DNA of 64,000 bases from Stachybotrys elegans (Eukaryota; Ascomycota; Sordariomycetes; Hypocreales; Stachybotryaceae). The DNA lies in NCBI GenBank assembly GCA_020746835.1, contig JAGPNK010000030.1, forward strand, positions 1 through 64,000, in the 5' to 3' direction. Under the pieces are notes generated by a model. That model made no database searches. It saw only the letters and a list, made by a program, of their open reading frames with translations, and was not told where the DNA came from. Both the position numbers and the translations under genes were made by a program. Position 1 is the first letter of the stretch; each line of letters begins with the position of its first letter. Positions 45,325-57,340 of this stretch are shown here, one piece after another.

Positions 45325-47572
45325 TCACTTGATTGTGATGGTGTGTACTTGCTCTGAATCAAGCGTCCCTGCTACGCTTTGCACACCTTCTTCTGCCATG
45401 TCAATGGCTCGGAAAAATTCCGCGTGGTAATCCCTCCCTTGCCCCTCTCCGTTCTCAAACCCACTCAATCCGGGAATATTGCTCAGGTGGAAAGAGCCAA
45501 GCCGAAAATATTGGCCGTTAGCTTCGCGCCTCAAGACGAGCCCACCAATGACCATCTGTCTTTGTCCTTTGCCAGCATCTCCTGATGCAACGTTTTCACT
45601 ATTGCTGGGCATGATGTTCGAGCCGCGATACCCTGTCCAGCCGGAGAGAACTGGGAGCAGATAGACTGAGCTATCGGGCTCTTGGCCATCTTCGTCTAGA
45701 CAATCGACCTCTACTGGGAAAGTCTCTGATTGCACTCGGACGTGATGTTGAGCGATACCATTGTGATCCTTCTTTGCCAAACGTGTACCGATCAAAGAAG
45801 AATACCCAATGACAATGGCAGCATCTTTGATGGCGCCGTACTGATTAGGACCCGATGGAGTTGTCCATGCTTCAATGACATGAACATACTGCTTTTTGTC
45901 CTTCAAGTTCATATACCGTCCGAATGAGGTGGCACTGTCTATCGACGTCCATGACCATGTTGGTGCGCGCCATTCCGGTCTCTTAAGTGGACCATGGTGG
46001 TGAGAAAGCCGCCATGCAAGGTGAGACACCAAAGTTTCCTTCCACATCCCAGCTAGGTACTGTTCTTTGGTAACTTGATGCTGTCGGAATGCAACTCCGG
46101 CCAATGCAGGCAAGCGATCAGAGCCAAACGTCAACTTGGTCTTTGAGTAGTTTTGGTTAATGGCCCACCAATCCAATTCCTTATCCTCTGGCCACACCAG
46201 ACGCAGGCTAGGATGGCCGGGAAATCCGTTTGGGACAAACTGCGATCTTCTCATGCTGCGACATTCCCAGAAGACACCGTAAGGGCCAAAGTGGATTGTG
46301 CGAGGCGATAGAAGCCGCTCCTGGAAAGCCCATGCTCGTCCCCCCAGATGAGTGTCACTGCAAGATTCCTCATAGACGAACCGGCTATGGAAGTTTCGCA
46401 CCTCTGAGTACTCGCTGGTTGTGGCTCTAGCATGGAACCCGCCGCTCGGGGGATTCAAGAAAGAGTCTTTGGACAAGAAGCCTTCGTGGACGTTGACTGC
46501 AGCGGAGGCGGCGAGGTTGATGTGGGAACCACCGTACACGAAATGCATACGTCCAGACTCCTTGAGCCAGTCAGACTGATCGGGCTGGTCCTGGATGATA
46601 CAAAGGGCGTCGATCCAAATGTACAAGACGCCTAGTCTTTTGGCGATTTCCAAAGCATCCTTGAAAGTCTGAGCCAAATCCTCGTTGGGAATCTGACCCG
46701 TGTATTGGGCATATGTTTCGTCAGTGAGCTTTTTAAAATTGGCGCCTCCCCAGCAGTAGCTTAATGTGGCGTACTGGGGCATCTCATCTAGGGAACATGT
46801 CTCAACCACCTTGACGACATCCCCTGCGAAGGACACTAGCCTAGTCGGCAGTTCCAGCTCCGACCTGACTCGGCATTGCGGATGATGATCCCAGCAAGTG
46901 GACAGCCACACCTCGGTAAAGTCAAGGGGATCGATGCACTCGTGCCAAAGGTAAGCTGGTCTTGTCAGCAAAGGCTTTTTTTAATGCAGTGGCTTGGGGC
47001 TTACCTGTTATCGATAAAACATGGGACTCGAGCTGAACTGACCGAGCTTCAGGTCCATTAACATCCGTCGCTACTCTTCCAGGAAAATTTGCCCAAAGTA
47101 TTTGTGTCCCCGCAGTGCCCACGTTCATGACGGATAACGAGCTTGAAGCGGCATGTTGAAGCTGCGCTAGTCGTGCCTCTATCTTGCGAAATGTCAAAAG
47201 ATGGTCTGTCATCTTCAGTCGCGAGAATAGAAAAGAGCACATCAAGCAGCCAGCACGCGATGATGCCTCAATCTCTTTGGTGTCGAGCGGTCCTGCTACC
47301 GTAGACTGGAAAGACTTGATTCCAGGGCCCGGCCAGTGGTGAAGTAGATGAGTGCAGTGGCCACAGAAGCTATCGGATACGTCGGCTTGTGCGACCAGCT
47401 CTTCAACGCGCTGCTCTACGCCGTCCAAATCGAGCTGGTCGGACTCGACAGCCAATATGACGTCAGACGATGCATCAAGCGAGTTGGCGTCCTCGGCCAA
47501 GTATGCCTCAACCCACAACTGCAGGCCCCTCGGGCCTTGGCTTGGTGACACGATGGAGCAGGCGTTGTCCAT
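45325..47572 (-). CDS. HET-domain protein (732 aa)
   Basis: Two exons (47572-47005, 46955-45325) join in frame. The start MDNACSIVSP has a good context (ACATGG). The N-terminal 180 residues carry CGHCTHLLHHW and AGCLMCSFLFSRL, cysteine pairs typical of the region ahead of HET domains. The HET domain (about 225-370) reads PQYATLSYCWGG, IWIDALCIIQD and DWLKESGRMHFVYGGSHINL. RAWAFQERLLSPRTIHFG, WRAPTWSWTSID and the long C-terminus are standard for this large family. The likely role is in vegetative incompatibility or related stress-triggered death. The start is 335 bp from the divergent GH71 gene. Confidence 0.92.
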
Positions 47573-47907
47573 GTTAAGGGCAGGAGAAGGAGAGTAGAAG
47601 AGACAATGATTACTACGTAGTACTACGCAGCATGCTAGAATTAAAATTTGAAACAAGCCGAGGAATAGGTCCCCTGCCAGGACTGTCCGCCACAGTACAA
47701 CGTAGCATGTCCCCGCTGCGCTATTATTAGGATATTCTTCATTACCTTCCCAAGTAGGCGATAAGGAATACCGCATTCGGTCCGAGATTCTTGTCTCCTG
47801 CATTAGGTAAAGATACTCACTTCAGCTGACGCCGTGACGACTGCCGATACTTAAAATCACCACAGCCCTGTCATTCTGTCGTCCCATGGTTCAGCTTCCT
47901 CTCCAAA

Positions 47908-49978
47908 ATGATTCCGCTATACCAAGCTCTTCGTCATATCGGCATCGCATGGCTTCTCGGGGCCGCTTTGGCCTCGCCGATTGCCAATGCAGATGTTCCG
48001 ACCGTGGAGAAGCGCCAGTCATCCAATGACCGTCTCGTCTTTTGTCACTTCATAGTAGGTGAAATCACTTTACCCTCAACAGGACAGAGCTCTGAGCACC
48101 CTTAGGTGGGAATTGTTAGCAATCGTCGCAGCGCTGCCGACTACGATGACGACATGCGCCGAGCCCGTGACGCCGGCATTGACGCCTTTGCTCTCAACAT
48201 TGGCGTTGATGACTATACGGATCAGCAGCTCGACTATGCTTACGAGTCGGCTGATCGCAATGGCATGAAGGTCTTCATCTCCTTCGATTTCAACTGGTAC
48301 AACCGTGACGATTCGGCTGGGGTCGGCCGCAAAGTTGCCCAATACGCTGGTCGGCCTGCTCAGCTGTACGTCGATAACCGCGTCTTCGCTTCAACCTTTG
48401 CGGGCAGCGGCTTCAACGCTCAGGCGATGCGATCTGCTGCCGGCTCAAATGTCTTCTTCGTTCCCAACTTTGCTCCCGGACAGGCCGATGCGGCGCCCCT
48501 CGACGGCGCATTCAACTGGATGGTAAGGGAATAACCCCAGGATCCTTTTCCAACTAACCGTTGCCCAGGGTTGGCCACACAACGGTAATAACAAGGCACC
48601 TACCCCAGGAAATAGTGTATCTGTTGCAGACGGAGACAGGTCCTATCGGAACTGGTTAGGAAATAAGAAATACATGGCTCGTACGTTGCAGACGTGACCG
48701 GTTTGGCTTGTCACTAACTTGGTACAGCTGTTTCGCCGTGGTTCTTCACTCATTTTGGTCCGGTAGGTTTTTCCAACTCGTTTCTCTTCCTTGTTGCTCA
48801 CCTATTGCAGGAGGTCTCTTGGAGCAAGAACTGGGTCTTTCCCGGTGGCTCCCTGATTTACGACCGATGGAACGAAGTCCTGCGTTCAGACTTTGACATG
48901 CTAGAGATTGTCACCTGGAATGACTATGGCGAATCACACTACATTGGTCCCCTCAGCTCGCCTCACTACGATGACGGAAGCTCCAAGTGGGCCAACGATA
49001 TGTACGCTGATGTCGACATGTGCTTCATTTATCCGCTAACGTACCATAGGCCTCATCTTGGTTGGCTCGAACTCTCCAAGCCGTTCATTGCGGCTTACAA
49101 AGCGCGAGCTACGTCCGTCAACGAATTCATTACCCAAGACCAGATCATCTACTGGTACCGCCGCACCCTGCGTACCCTCGACTGCGATGCTACCGATACC
49201 ACCGCCGGACGGCCGGCCAACAACGACAGCGGCAACTACTTCATGGGTCGCCCTAACGGCTGGGAAACAATGGAAGACGTCGTGTACGTATCTACACTGC
49301 TGCGCCAAGGTGGCGACATTACCGTTCGTTCCGGTGGCAACTCCCGTACAGTATCAGTCCCAGCCGGCGCCAACCTCTTCACCGTTCCGGCGGGTGTGGG
49401 CGCTCAGTTCTTTTCTCTGTCCCGTGGCGGCAACGTTGTGATGCAGGATACGTCCCTCATGAACATTGAGAATGTATGCCCGTGCGGCCTTTACAACTTC
49501 AACTCCTATGTAGGCACTGTGCCTGCCGGTGAGTCTGATCAGTTGCAGCCAGAGGGGCTTTCCTCTCTCACAGTCGGGCTTCGTGTCGCGACATGCCAGC
49601 CACAGCCATCGCTGGGTACGCCGAATCCAGGCGCACCTACCCCTACGGTAACCAGCCAACCCCAGCCAGCACCTACAGGTAAACATCAGAACCATAAAAG
49701 ATGACAGTTCTGACATGTCCACAGGTTCATGCATCCGTGGCACGGTAGCCGATGGCCAGTCCGGCAACTTCATCGGTCTGTGCAACTTCTCGTGCGAGTA
49801 CGGCTACTGCCCTCCTGGCCCATGCCAGTGCCTTGCGTATGGGACCCCTGCAGTACCACCAGAGACGGGAAGTCCTGGCTGTCCGTTGCCAGGTCTCGGC
49901 GATGCCTACCTAGGTCTATGTAGTTTTACCTGTAATCATGGGTACTGCCCTAACACAGCGTGTACAACAAGCTGCTGA
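47908..49978 (+). CDS. Secreted GH71 alpha-1,3-glucanase (mutanase), 594 aa
   Basis: Seven exons (47908-48054, 48106-48522, 48569-48680, 48728-48762, 48811-49001, 49050-49678, 49725-49978) join in frame. A signal peptide and Lys-Arg propeptide site (VEKRQSS) precede GH71 blocks: VFCHFIVGIVSNR, DAGIDAFALNIG, GMKVFISFDFNWY, FVPNFAP, APVSPWFFTHFGP, EVSWSKNWVFPGG and IVTWNDYGESHYIGP. A Pro/Thr linker leads to a C-terminal tandem Cys module (CNFSCEYGYCPPGPC, CSFTCNHGYCPNTAC), common in fungal mutanases. It cleaves alpha-1,3-glucan of fungal walls. Intron 5 is 48 bp with no stop, so its retention would add 16 residues. Confidence 0.93.
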
Positions 49979-51071
49979 ATGGTTGGATATGATTTAATCT
50001 AAGAAAATCGTGCGAATATAAGTTTCACGAAGATGCTAAGGGTTGTTGCCTGTTTGTATGGCTCAGGGTAGATGTGCTGATGCTACTACTTGACTTGAAG
50101 GATCCAGCTAGCATGTGCTACATCAACATGGGGTGAATTCGTCAGATGTCTGGGCTTGCTAGTTCTAGGTGGCGGATGGGTATCACATAAAGGGTGCCTC
50201 AAACGGATTGCTGTAGTTAGTATTTATTATGGGACATTATTGCCCATGCAAGGGGATCAAATCGATATTGACGTAGTTTTCGTGACACCAGAAGTTAAGC
50301 TTGCATCTGATATTCCATTAAATCGTAGACTATGCATATGTCTAGCATTAAATAACCATGACGCTACCACTGCAGTGAAAGCAGGACAGAATCCAATATG
50401 CAATAGTAACACATGCTAGTTCCTAAACCTCGACCAATCTCGACGGTTCTGGGCCCAGTAGGTCTGAACCTCTTCGATGTATTGTAAAGTGTAAATTGGT
50501 GAGTCTATCGAATAACCTCCCTCGAAATCGTCCACGACACCAAAACTGGGAATGGGCACCACATTTCTGCAATTGCGCGCCCTGTTGTAATTATTGCGAT
50601 CGATATGGACCCTGCCTTGGCTTGTCGCAGTATTACCGTACTTGGCACCGGCAAGTCTTCTCCAAACGGCTACTATCCTGCCATGGTCGGATCCTCTCTT
50701 GTGTCGCACTGGATCTGTTGGATCTTGTCGAGATACTGGTAAGCCGCCATCCAGTCATCTGCCCGGTGAAGACATGTTCCTTCTAGCTCCGTTTCATGGA
50801 TGGAGCCTGCACGACCTACACTGAAATCGAGAAACATCGCTGCTAGGTAGGTTGTGACTTGATGGTGTTGTGGTCTTGCTAGGCTGGAGGCGAATATTGT
50901 TCAAGCATGCGAAGACCGGTGTACACGAAGCCTACTCGCTCTGTGGGGGTGGTAGGGAACGGAATCAAATGTCGAGTTCTGATAGAGTGGCTTATTTAGG
51001 CGCCCTACTGAGCTATAATGTACAATCTAGATTAAACTATGTTGACGCTATCTAGCCTAGAATCAAGAAAA
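49979..51071. other. Intergenic, 1.1 kb, with an unresolved ORF pair
   Basis: On the minus strand a 54-codon ORF starts with ATG at 50837 (MFLDFSVGRAGS) and ends at 50673. A second frame (50709-50416) continues with coding-like text (SFGVVDDFEGGYSIDSPIYT). Together they could be one small gene with a frameshift or a missed intron. No family was recognised. Confidence 0.35.
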
Positions 51072-54000
51072 TTACCTGACACAAACATTTTGGAGAGTCT
51101 TGATACGGTCAAGGTCCGTCTTGATCCTGGGCGGCAGGCTATCAATCTCGCCTGGCTTCATACCGCGAAAAGTCTGAGCCGCGTCGCGAAAGGGCTGACG
51201 AGAGACGCCGCCCAAAAACATGCCCATAATGGTAAAGAGTGCGTTCGAGGGATCGTCGACAAGGTCGTATAGGGTCATGGCCACAGCACCCGCCTCGCCA
51301 GCGAGGTTGAGGGCGGCGCGAAGGACAACGGCGCCCATGGTGCCAGCAACCTGCCCGGCTATGGGAATGAGCATGAGGAGGAAATTAACAAACATGAGAA
51401 TGTTGGCTTTGCGCTCCTGTTCAATAATTTCTTCTCCCTTGGCGGCAACCTTGCGCATGGTCTCGATGGCCTCGGAGAGAACCATGGCCGGTACGGAAAC
51501 GGAAGCCAGCACGTCCGTGTAGCCAGCCTGGTAGCTGTCCCACTCCGCAAAGCGGCTGGCCAGGGCGGCTCGGTCGTACAGGTTCTTCATGTTGTCGTAC
51601 GACTTGCGGATAGTGTCTGCCGGGTCTATAACCTTGGCCGTGGCCGTCGGAAAGTTGTGCCAGTATATGCCCGTGTTCTTGATGCACTCTAAGACATCCG
51701 CGCCCTGCGTCTGGCACCCGTTGCCAAGGTATGCCAGGTGATCTCCAAAGGAGACCCAGTCTTGGACGATGCCAGTTTGTTCAAGTAGCGACTTGTAGAA
51801 GCCGTCCGAGTTGGTTAGGGTGTAGGTGATCTCGTTTGGCAATTCCTCCCCGGACAGTATGGTCTGGAAGCCCTCCTGTCCGTTGGTCGGGCAATCGATG
51901 GGGAAATCCTTGAACGAGCCTCTCTGGCAGTCTGGGCTCCAGTCGCAACTCTCGGGCTTTGATGCACAGGTGCCGTGCGAGCACTTGGCGCAGCAAATCA
52001 TCGGCCTTTTCTCGATGCAACGAAAGTTGCCCGACTTCTGAGCTCCGCGCATGTACTGGGTCATAACCATAGGGATCTGCTGGTCGATGCTCCTCTTGTA
52101 GACTTTGAACTTTTCCTGGTACCCGTTACTCACGATGCTGTCGTAGTCGCTGAGGGCCTTTCGCATCACCTCAAGCTGGATATAGAGCAGATACTTGTCG
52201 AGGCAGTGCTTGGGAATGTTGGACTGGGCATTGACAATATCATCCAGCGTGTTGTACCTGGCCGGGCACGGGGGAAGGAGATCACCGAGAACCAACTCTT
52301 CAAAATCGTCGTCTTCGTCCCCGGACTCGGGAACAAGCAGCGATCCCCTAGTCTTGTCAGTTGAATCTGTCAAACAAGAATGCCTCTAGTAACTCACTCT
52401 CCTGTCGAAGCAACCAGCCACGCGTTGACAATGGCCGTGTGTGGATGTTCGTTTGTATTGAGATTCTCCTTGGCCGTGATGGCAGCGGATCCCGCGAGAT
52501 TGAGCATCTCTGTCGTGCCAATAGTATAAAGGTTATAGAGCCAGATCTGGCCGCTGCTCTCTACTCTGACGACTCTCTTCTGGCAGCTTTGTGTAGCGAG
52601 GCAGCCCTGGGTATAGTCGTCGAACCAGTTGTACAGGCCAGCGCCGTGGATGTGGACATTGGTCGACCCAATAATCATGAGGCCCCAGGCAGCCGAGCAG
52701 TTGGGCTCCGAGTCAGGGCACTCTTTAAAGTCGGGGTCGCCGGGCCACATGCCGACCTGATTGGTGAACGGAGCCGGCGCCTTGGGCTTTGGCAAGTAGT
52801 AAGGACTCTCCGTTTGGATCTGCGGGAGCCTGTTAGACATGTATAGGACCGGCCAACACAACGGAACCTACATTGCCCATCCACACATTCTCTGCTCCAT
52901 ACAATAGGTACTGGTATAAGACGCAGTGCTCCGAGGCGGTGCCGTACAGCCAGACCGGACCTCCTCTGCTTTCAATCAAGATGCCTATGCTCTGTCAGCA
53001 AGTCGATGGGCGCTGCCTCGGCATGAGGACCTACCGCGAGCCACGTAAATATCAATCTGAGTCTGTGCTGGGCCGCTGTCAAAGTCGTGGTCGGCCACCC
53101 ACGCCCAGACATTTTCGAGGTAGCCCGATGACGTGTCAGTCATGTGCAGCAGCATGGAACCGCCGATGCACTTTGGGTTGACGCTTCCCGTCAGCTTGGG
53201 GCAGTCTTTGGCGGTCAAGCCGGTTCCCTGCGCTCCGCCGATGCGGAAATGCGTGTCCCACATGGCGGCGGATCCCTGAGAGCTCTCGGCCATGTTCCAC
53301 TCCATGAGAACGACGCCCGGGGTAGGGCCCTTTGTAGTGAGCAACAAGTCTTGTATCTCGACCACGCCCTTGTCGTCGGGTTCGCCGACCCTGATCATGG
53401 GCTGGGGATAATCCATAAAACCAAAGAACTATCCAACATGGGCTTGTTAGTCCTGGCGGTCTGGTCTGGCCTAGCTTATAGTCAACTTACACCACCAGTG
53501 GCGACGAGCTGCGCCCAGCACTCGCCGACAATGACGCTTCCGGGGGGGATCTAGGGCACTGTTAGCTGGTTGGCCATGCCGTAGTGACACGTCGAGGCTC
53601 ACTGTGATGGTCTGTGTAATCAAGTATGAGCCGAATGGAATGTAAAGTGGCCGGCCCATTGCCCTAGACAGCGTGATGGCGAGCTGGAGCTGAAAAGTGT
53701 CGTCCGAGACTCCGTCGCCTGCGCGCGTCAGTCAAAAATCTCTGTTTAAAGCCCATCGGACGGCAAGAGCAGCGGGTTGGCTTACCAGAGGCATCGAAGG
53801 ACCTGGCATTGGCGAAATCGCTCGCTGCAAAATTCTGCATTTGGGGCTTGTTCCGCACATAGTAGTATCCGCCCAAGGAGAGCGGACCTGATGTGGGATG
53901 CTTGGCGGACAATGGTCCACTATGCTGCGTGCCGCGGGGGTTCTTCTCGTCGTAAGCCTTTCCCAGCACCCAGGAGTCGACAAAACGCGTGCCGCCTTCA

Positions 54001-55805
54001 AGAGTCACGCCGGCAGTCTCGTGGTGCACGGCGGTACCGACGTTGATGAAGTCAACAGTGTCCAGAGTGACGGAGAACTTTTCGGATGGCGTGCTTCCAA
54101 CGGGTGACTTAACGTAGATTCCCTTGGACATACCGATGAGTATCGAGTCGAGAAGCACGAGGGAGCCTCCCCGGTACTCGTTGCTCATCTTAATGCCGTA
54201 TTCCGTCGACGAGATGAGGAGGTTTTTCCAGGTCCAGCCCCAGTCCCACAGCATGTCAATGGCTGTGCGACATCCAGTAAATACCAAGTTGACTGAGGTA
54301 AACTGCTGGTTTCCACCTTTGAAGCGTGAGCTCGGTCAGCGGACGTCGGGGCGGCGCGGGTGACGAGTTGAACTTACACTGCATGCCAATGTGCCCATTG
54401 ACAAAGACCAGATCGGCCATCCAACCACCGCTTCCGTTTTCGGCAACTAAAAAGACTTTATGTCAGTACGTGCAAGCCCTATGCGTACATGTCCGATTAC
54501 TTACAGACACCCATATGGTGCTTATCCCTGGATGGGGACTGTTGAAAGGTTACGGACTGGATGCTGGTGGCCTGAGCCACCTGCCAGTGGACGCCGGCAA
54601 TGTTGTCCATGTCTGCTTCGGTGACATCGACGATAAAGTTGCGCAGCTGGCGCAAAAAGTTGTTCTGGTTTATATACCATTGCTCTGCGCCGCCATTGCC
54701 GCCAGTATACTCGTCGGAGGAGATGACGCCGAGGCCGATGAAAGACTTCGCCGCTTTGATGATGGGCCGGGAGTTGGCCTTGAAACGTCAGCTGGGCTTG
54801 AGGGAGGGGGGAGTAGAGGCAAGAAACTCACATTTCCAATCATTTGGGTGTTGTAGTAGGCGGTAATGGGACTGCTGACGAGATATGTTCCTGAGGGGAA
54901 GTAGATAATAGCTGGCTTGATGGTCGAGGCGCCGCAGTTTGCACTACCGCCACAGCGGCCCTGGTCACTCATGGCCCTGTTGATGGCAACTGTGTCGTCG
55001 GTCCTGCCGTCGCCCACCGCGCCGTAATCCTTGACGTTGCGAAAGACCTTGTACCCGTCGTTGGCCGAGCCGCCAAAGGGGACCCTGCCCTGGTGGGCAA
55101 TGTCTTCCATCCAAAAGCCCGAGTCTGCCCTCTTGCCGAGGCCGGCGTGCCTGTCCTCGGTGCCAATCATTTTCTCTTGAAGCTCGAGAATGTTGGCGGG
55201 CAGAGGCGGATACGTCTTGGGCGCGTCATGGCCGTGTTCTGCCTCGGCCACAATGGCGGCGGCGGCGGCCACTGTCTCGTTGACAACAAAAGTAGCGGCG
55301 TCTTCTGCTCGCGCACGCAGCGCAGCATGAGGCGAAAGATGGGACCAGTAAATGTTGGTGCGCGGGTTGTCAAAACGCTCTCTGTTGCGGGCATCGGCCT
55401 CCTTTTGGGCCTGCCGAATGAGTGCCTTGGCTTCCGAGAGGGTCGAGTTGGCAGCCCTGCGTCGTGGCAGCACAGGCAGCGGAGGCGGAGGAGGAGCCGA
55501 GTCCCTCTTGTCAGACTCTGCACCTGTCATGGCCTTCTTGGCGCTTTCTGCCGAGGCCATGATCCTTTGGACCTCGGCAGCGTCGAGGCTCGGATTGTTG
55601 GCCCTCCATTCCTCAACAAAGTCATCGATGAATGCAGAAATGTCCTTTGGGCCTGCAGCAGAATTGTTAGTTATGCGACAGGCGTTCGGACGCTTGGGCT
55701 CGACTTACTCATGTCCACTTCTGTTGGAGCAGACCCGGAAAGCCGTGTACAGCTGGCGCCGAGAGCAGCGGCGAGCAGCCACGCACAGGAAGACCTGAAC
55801 AGCAT
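51072..55805 (-). CDS. Secreted GH55 glucanase-like protein with chitinase-type C-terminal domain (1390 aa)
   Basis: Eleven exons (55805-55709, 55652-54832, 54778-54505, 54446-54378, 54316-53786, 53718-53603, 53550-53491, 53428-53035, 52984-52872, 52819-52398, 52347-51072) sum to 1391 codons. A signal peptide (MLFRSSCAWLLAAALGASC) and a long charged N-terminal segment precede two GH55 beta-helix halves, VKDYGAVGDG near 245 and a second opening at SFDASGDGVSDDT. ENVWAWVADHDFD matches the paralogue at 2176-5920. The last exon adds about 425 residues: a Cys-rich part, then AGQVAGTMGAVVLRAALNLA and SNALFTIMGMFLGG, resembling the C-terminal domain of subgroup C fungal GH18 chitinases. It probably acts on beta-1,3-glucan in fungal walls. 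Confidence 0.88.
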
Positions 55806-56331
55806 GGCGGCTGGCTGGATGAAACGAATGTATGTTCTGTAGCAAAAAGAAGAGGACGGTCGAGCTTCGACTACAAAAGCGCATGCTAACAAAGTAGAGT
55901 CTGAGCAAGAGCCCATCCACAGCCTCAAGTATTCATCGCCCATTGAGAGTTTCTATTCCAGGACGAACACTAGCTCGCATGTACATAGAACCTTACCCCC
56001 GTCGCAAAGACCCTGGAAACAGGGATATACACACAATGGGGTAGATAGGCTGTTCTAGAGCCGTGGGGCTGCCATCTAGTCGTTAAGGACCACATATTGA
56101 ATCGCCTGGAGCAGTTAATTTTGCCCACGGGTCGTAGAACTCCCGGCCCTGTTCCAAAAAACCCCAATAAAGCTAATGCATTGACTTACTCATCAGGAAC
56201 AAAAGTCCGTGGGGCTGCCTGTCTCGATAATTCGTGTCCACTCGGCCGACTTCCTTTAAAGCACCCAAAAGAAAACCCTCAGCTCAAGGATAGCAACCTA
56301 CCTTACACATCAATCCACAGGGCCGGCAGCA
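55806..56331. other. Divergent promoter region, 0.5 kb
   Basis: It lies between the GH55 gene and the 2EXR gene. No gene or repeat was seen. Confidence 0.55.
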
Positions 56332-57024
56332 ATGTCATCCTTTCCTCTCTTCAAGCGACTACCCCTGGAGCTGCGCCAGCGAATCTGGACCATGGCCATG
56401 GAGCCCAGGCTCATCCATGTCAGAAACGGCTCAACCCTACCAGGACCGCCGACCCTCATGCACGCCTGCGCTGAGTCACGGTCTCATCTCCGTCGTCACT
56501 ACGTCCAAGCCTTTGGCGGCGACGGGTCCGGGCCGTATGCATGGGTCAACTTTGACATGGACACCATCTGCGTATCTGACTGGGAATTATCCAAGAACGT
56601 ATTGCAAGACGCCCCTGTCAAGCACCTGTCGGTCACTACGAGCGACGACGGTGAATTCTTTTGGTATCGCGACACTGGAGTTGTTGTGGGCATCAAGTCC
56701 CTGCAGCATCTCGAGGTGCGCCCTTTGAGCCAGACTCCCGGGTACAAGGTCGACTGGTGGCGCGAATGGGACTCATTGATGGAGCTGTGGTACTATGCCG
56801 ATGTCCCGGTGCCTTTTCGCACAACCATCATCGGCCCATATCCGGGTCACAAGGTCCCTGAAATCACGCCAGATAACTATCTCCGAGTGGAGCGGGATGC
56901 TCGCAGGGAGAGGGAGCCCCTGGACGATGTATCCGACTCGGAGGATGATGTTGATGCGCCTCATCGATACCGGGCCTGGCGCCATGCACCGGGGTGTGAT
57001 TGCCCATCCCAGCAGGCATTCTAG
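56332..57024 (+). CDS. 2EXR-domain protein (230 aa)
   Basis: This is a single exon. The first 30 residues, FPLFKRLPLELRQRIWTMA, are the characteristic 2EXR (F-box-like) motif, followed by HACAESRSHLRRHY near residue 45. The remainder (WVNFDMDTICVSDW, VKHLSVTT, LQHLEVRPL) is typical of this large ascomycete family. The C-terminus is acidic (VSDSEDDVD). There is no signal peptide. Members are predicted intracellular proteins of unknown role, often expanded in accessory regions. Confidence 0.88.
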   Translation: MSSFPLFKRLPLELRQRIWTMAMEPRLIHVRNGSTLPGPPTLMHACAESRSHLRRHYVQAFGGDGSGPYAWVNFDMDTICVSDWELSKNVLQDAPVKHLSVTTSDDGEFFWYRDTGVVVGIKSLQHLEVRPLSQTPGYKVDWWREWDSLMELWYYADVPVPFRTTIIGPYPGHKVPEITPDNYLRVERDARREREPLDDVSDSEDDVDAPHRYRAWRHAPGCDCPSQQAF

Positions 57025-57340
57025 ATCGCGGCATCCACACAACCATCTCCTCGCTTGTCTCGACTCGTCAGGGTTCATGTCCAATCTCCGTGTCAGCAAC
57101 TTTGTCCCCGCAAACCCCGTCTCCAGGGGTGAGGGTACTTCTGTCATTTAGAAATCTCAGACTAGAATGAACCACGACCGACTGCTTAGTCCTTCTCCTT
57201 GCTCTTTGGACGGCTTGCTAGACATAAGATACTTGCATTTCCATATCAGCTAGATAAATCTTTTGATTCCACGGCGATCCTCCTTTTCCACCAGTCCCTC
57301 AGCCATTCCACACACTTGTTACCCAACCCGAACCATCATC

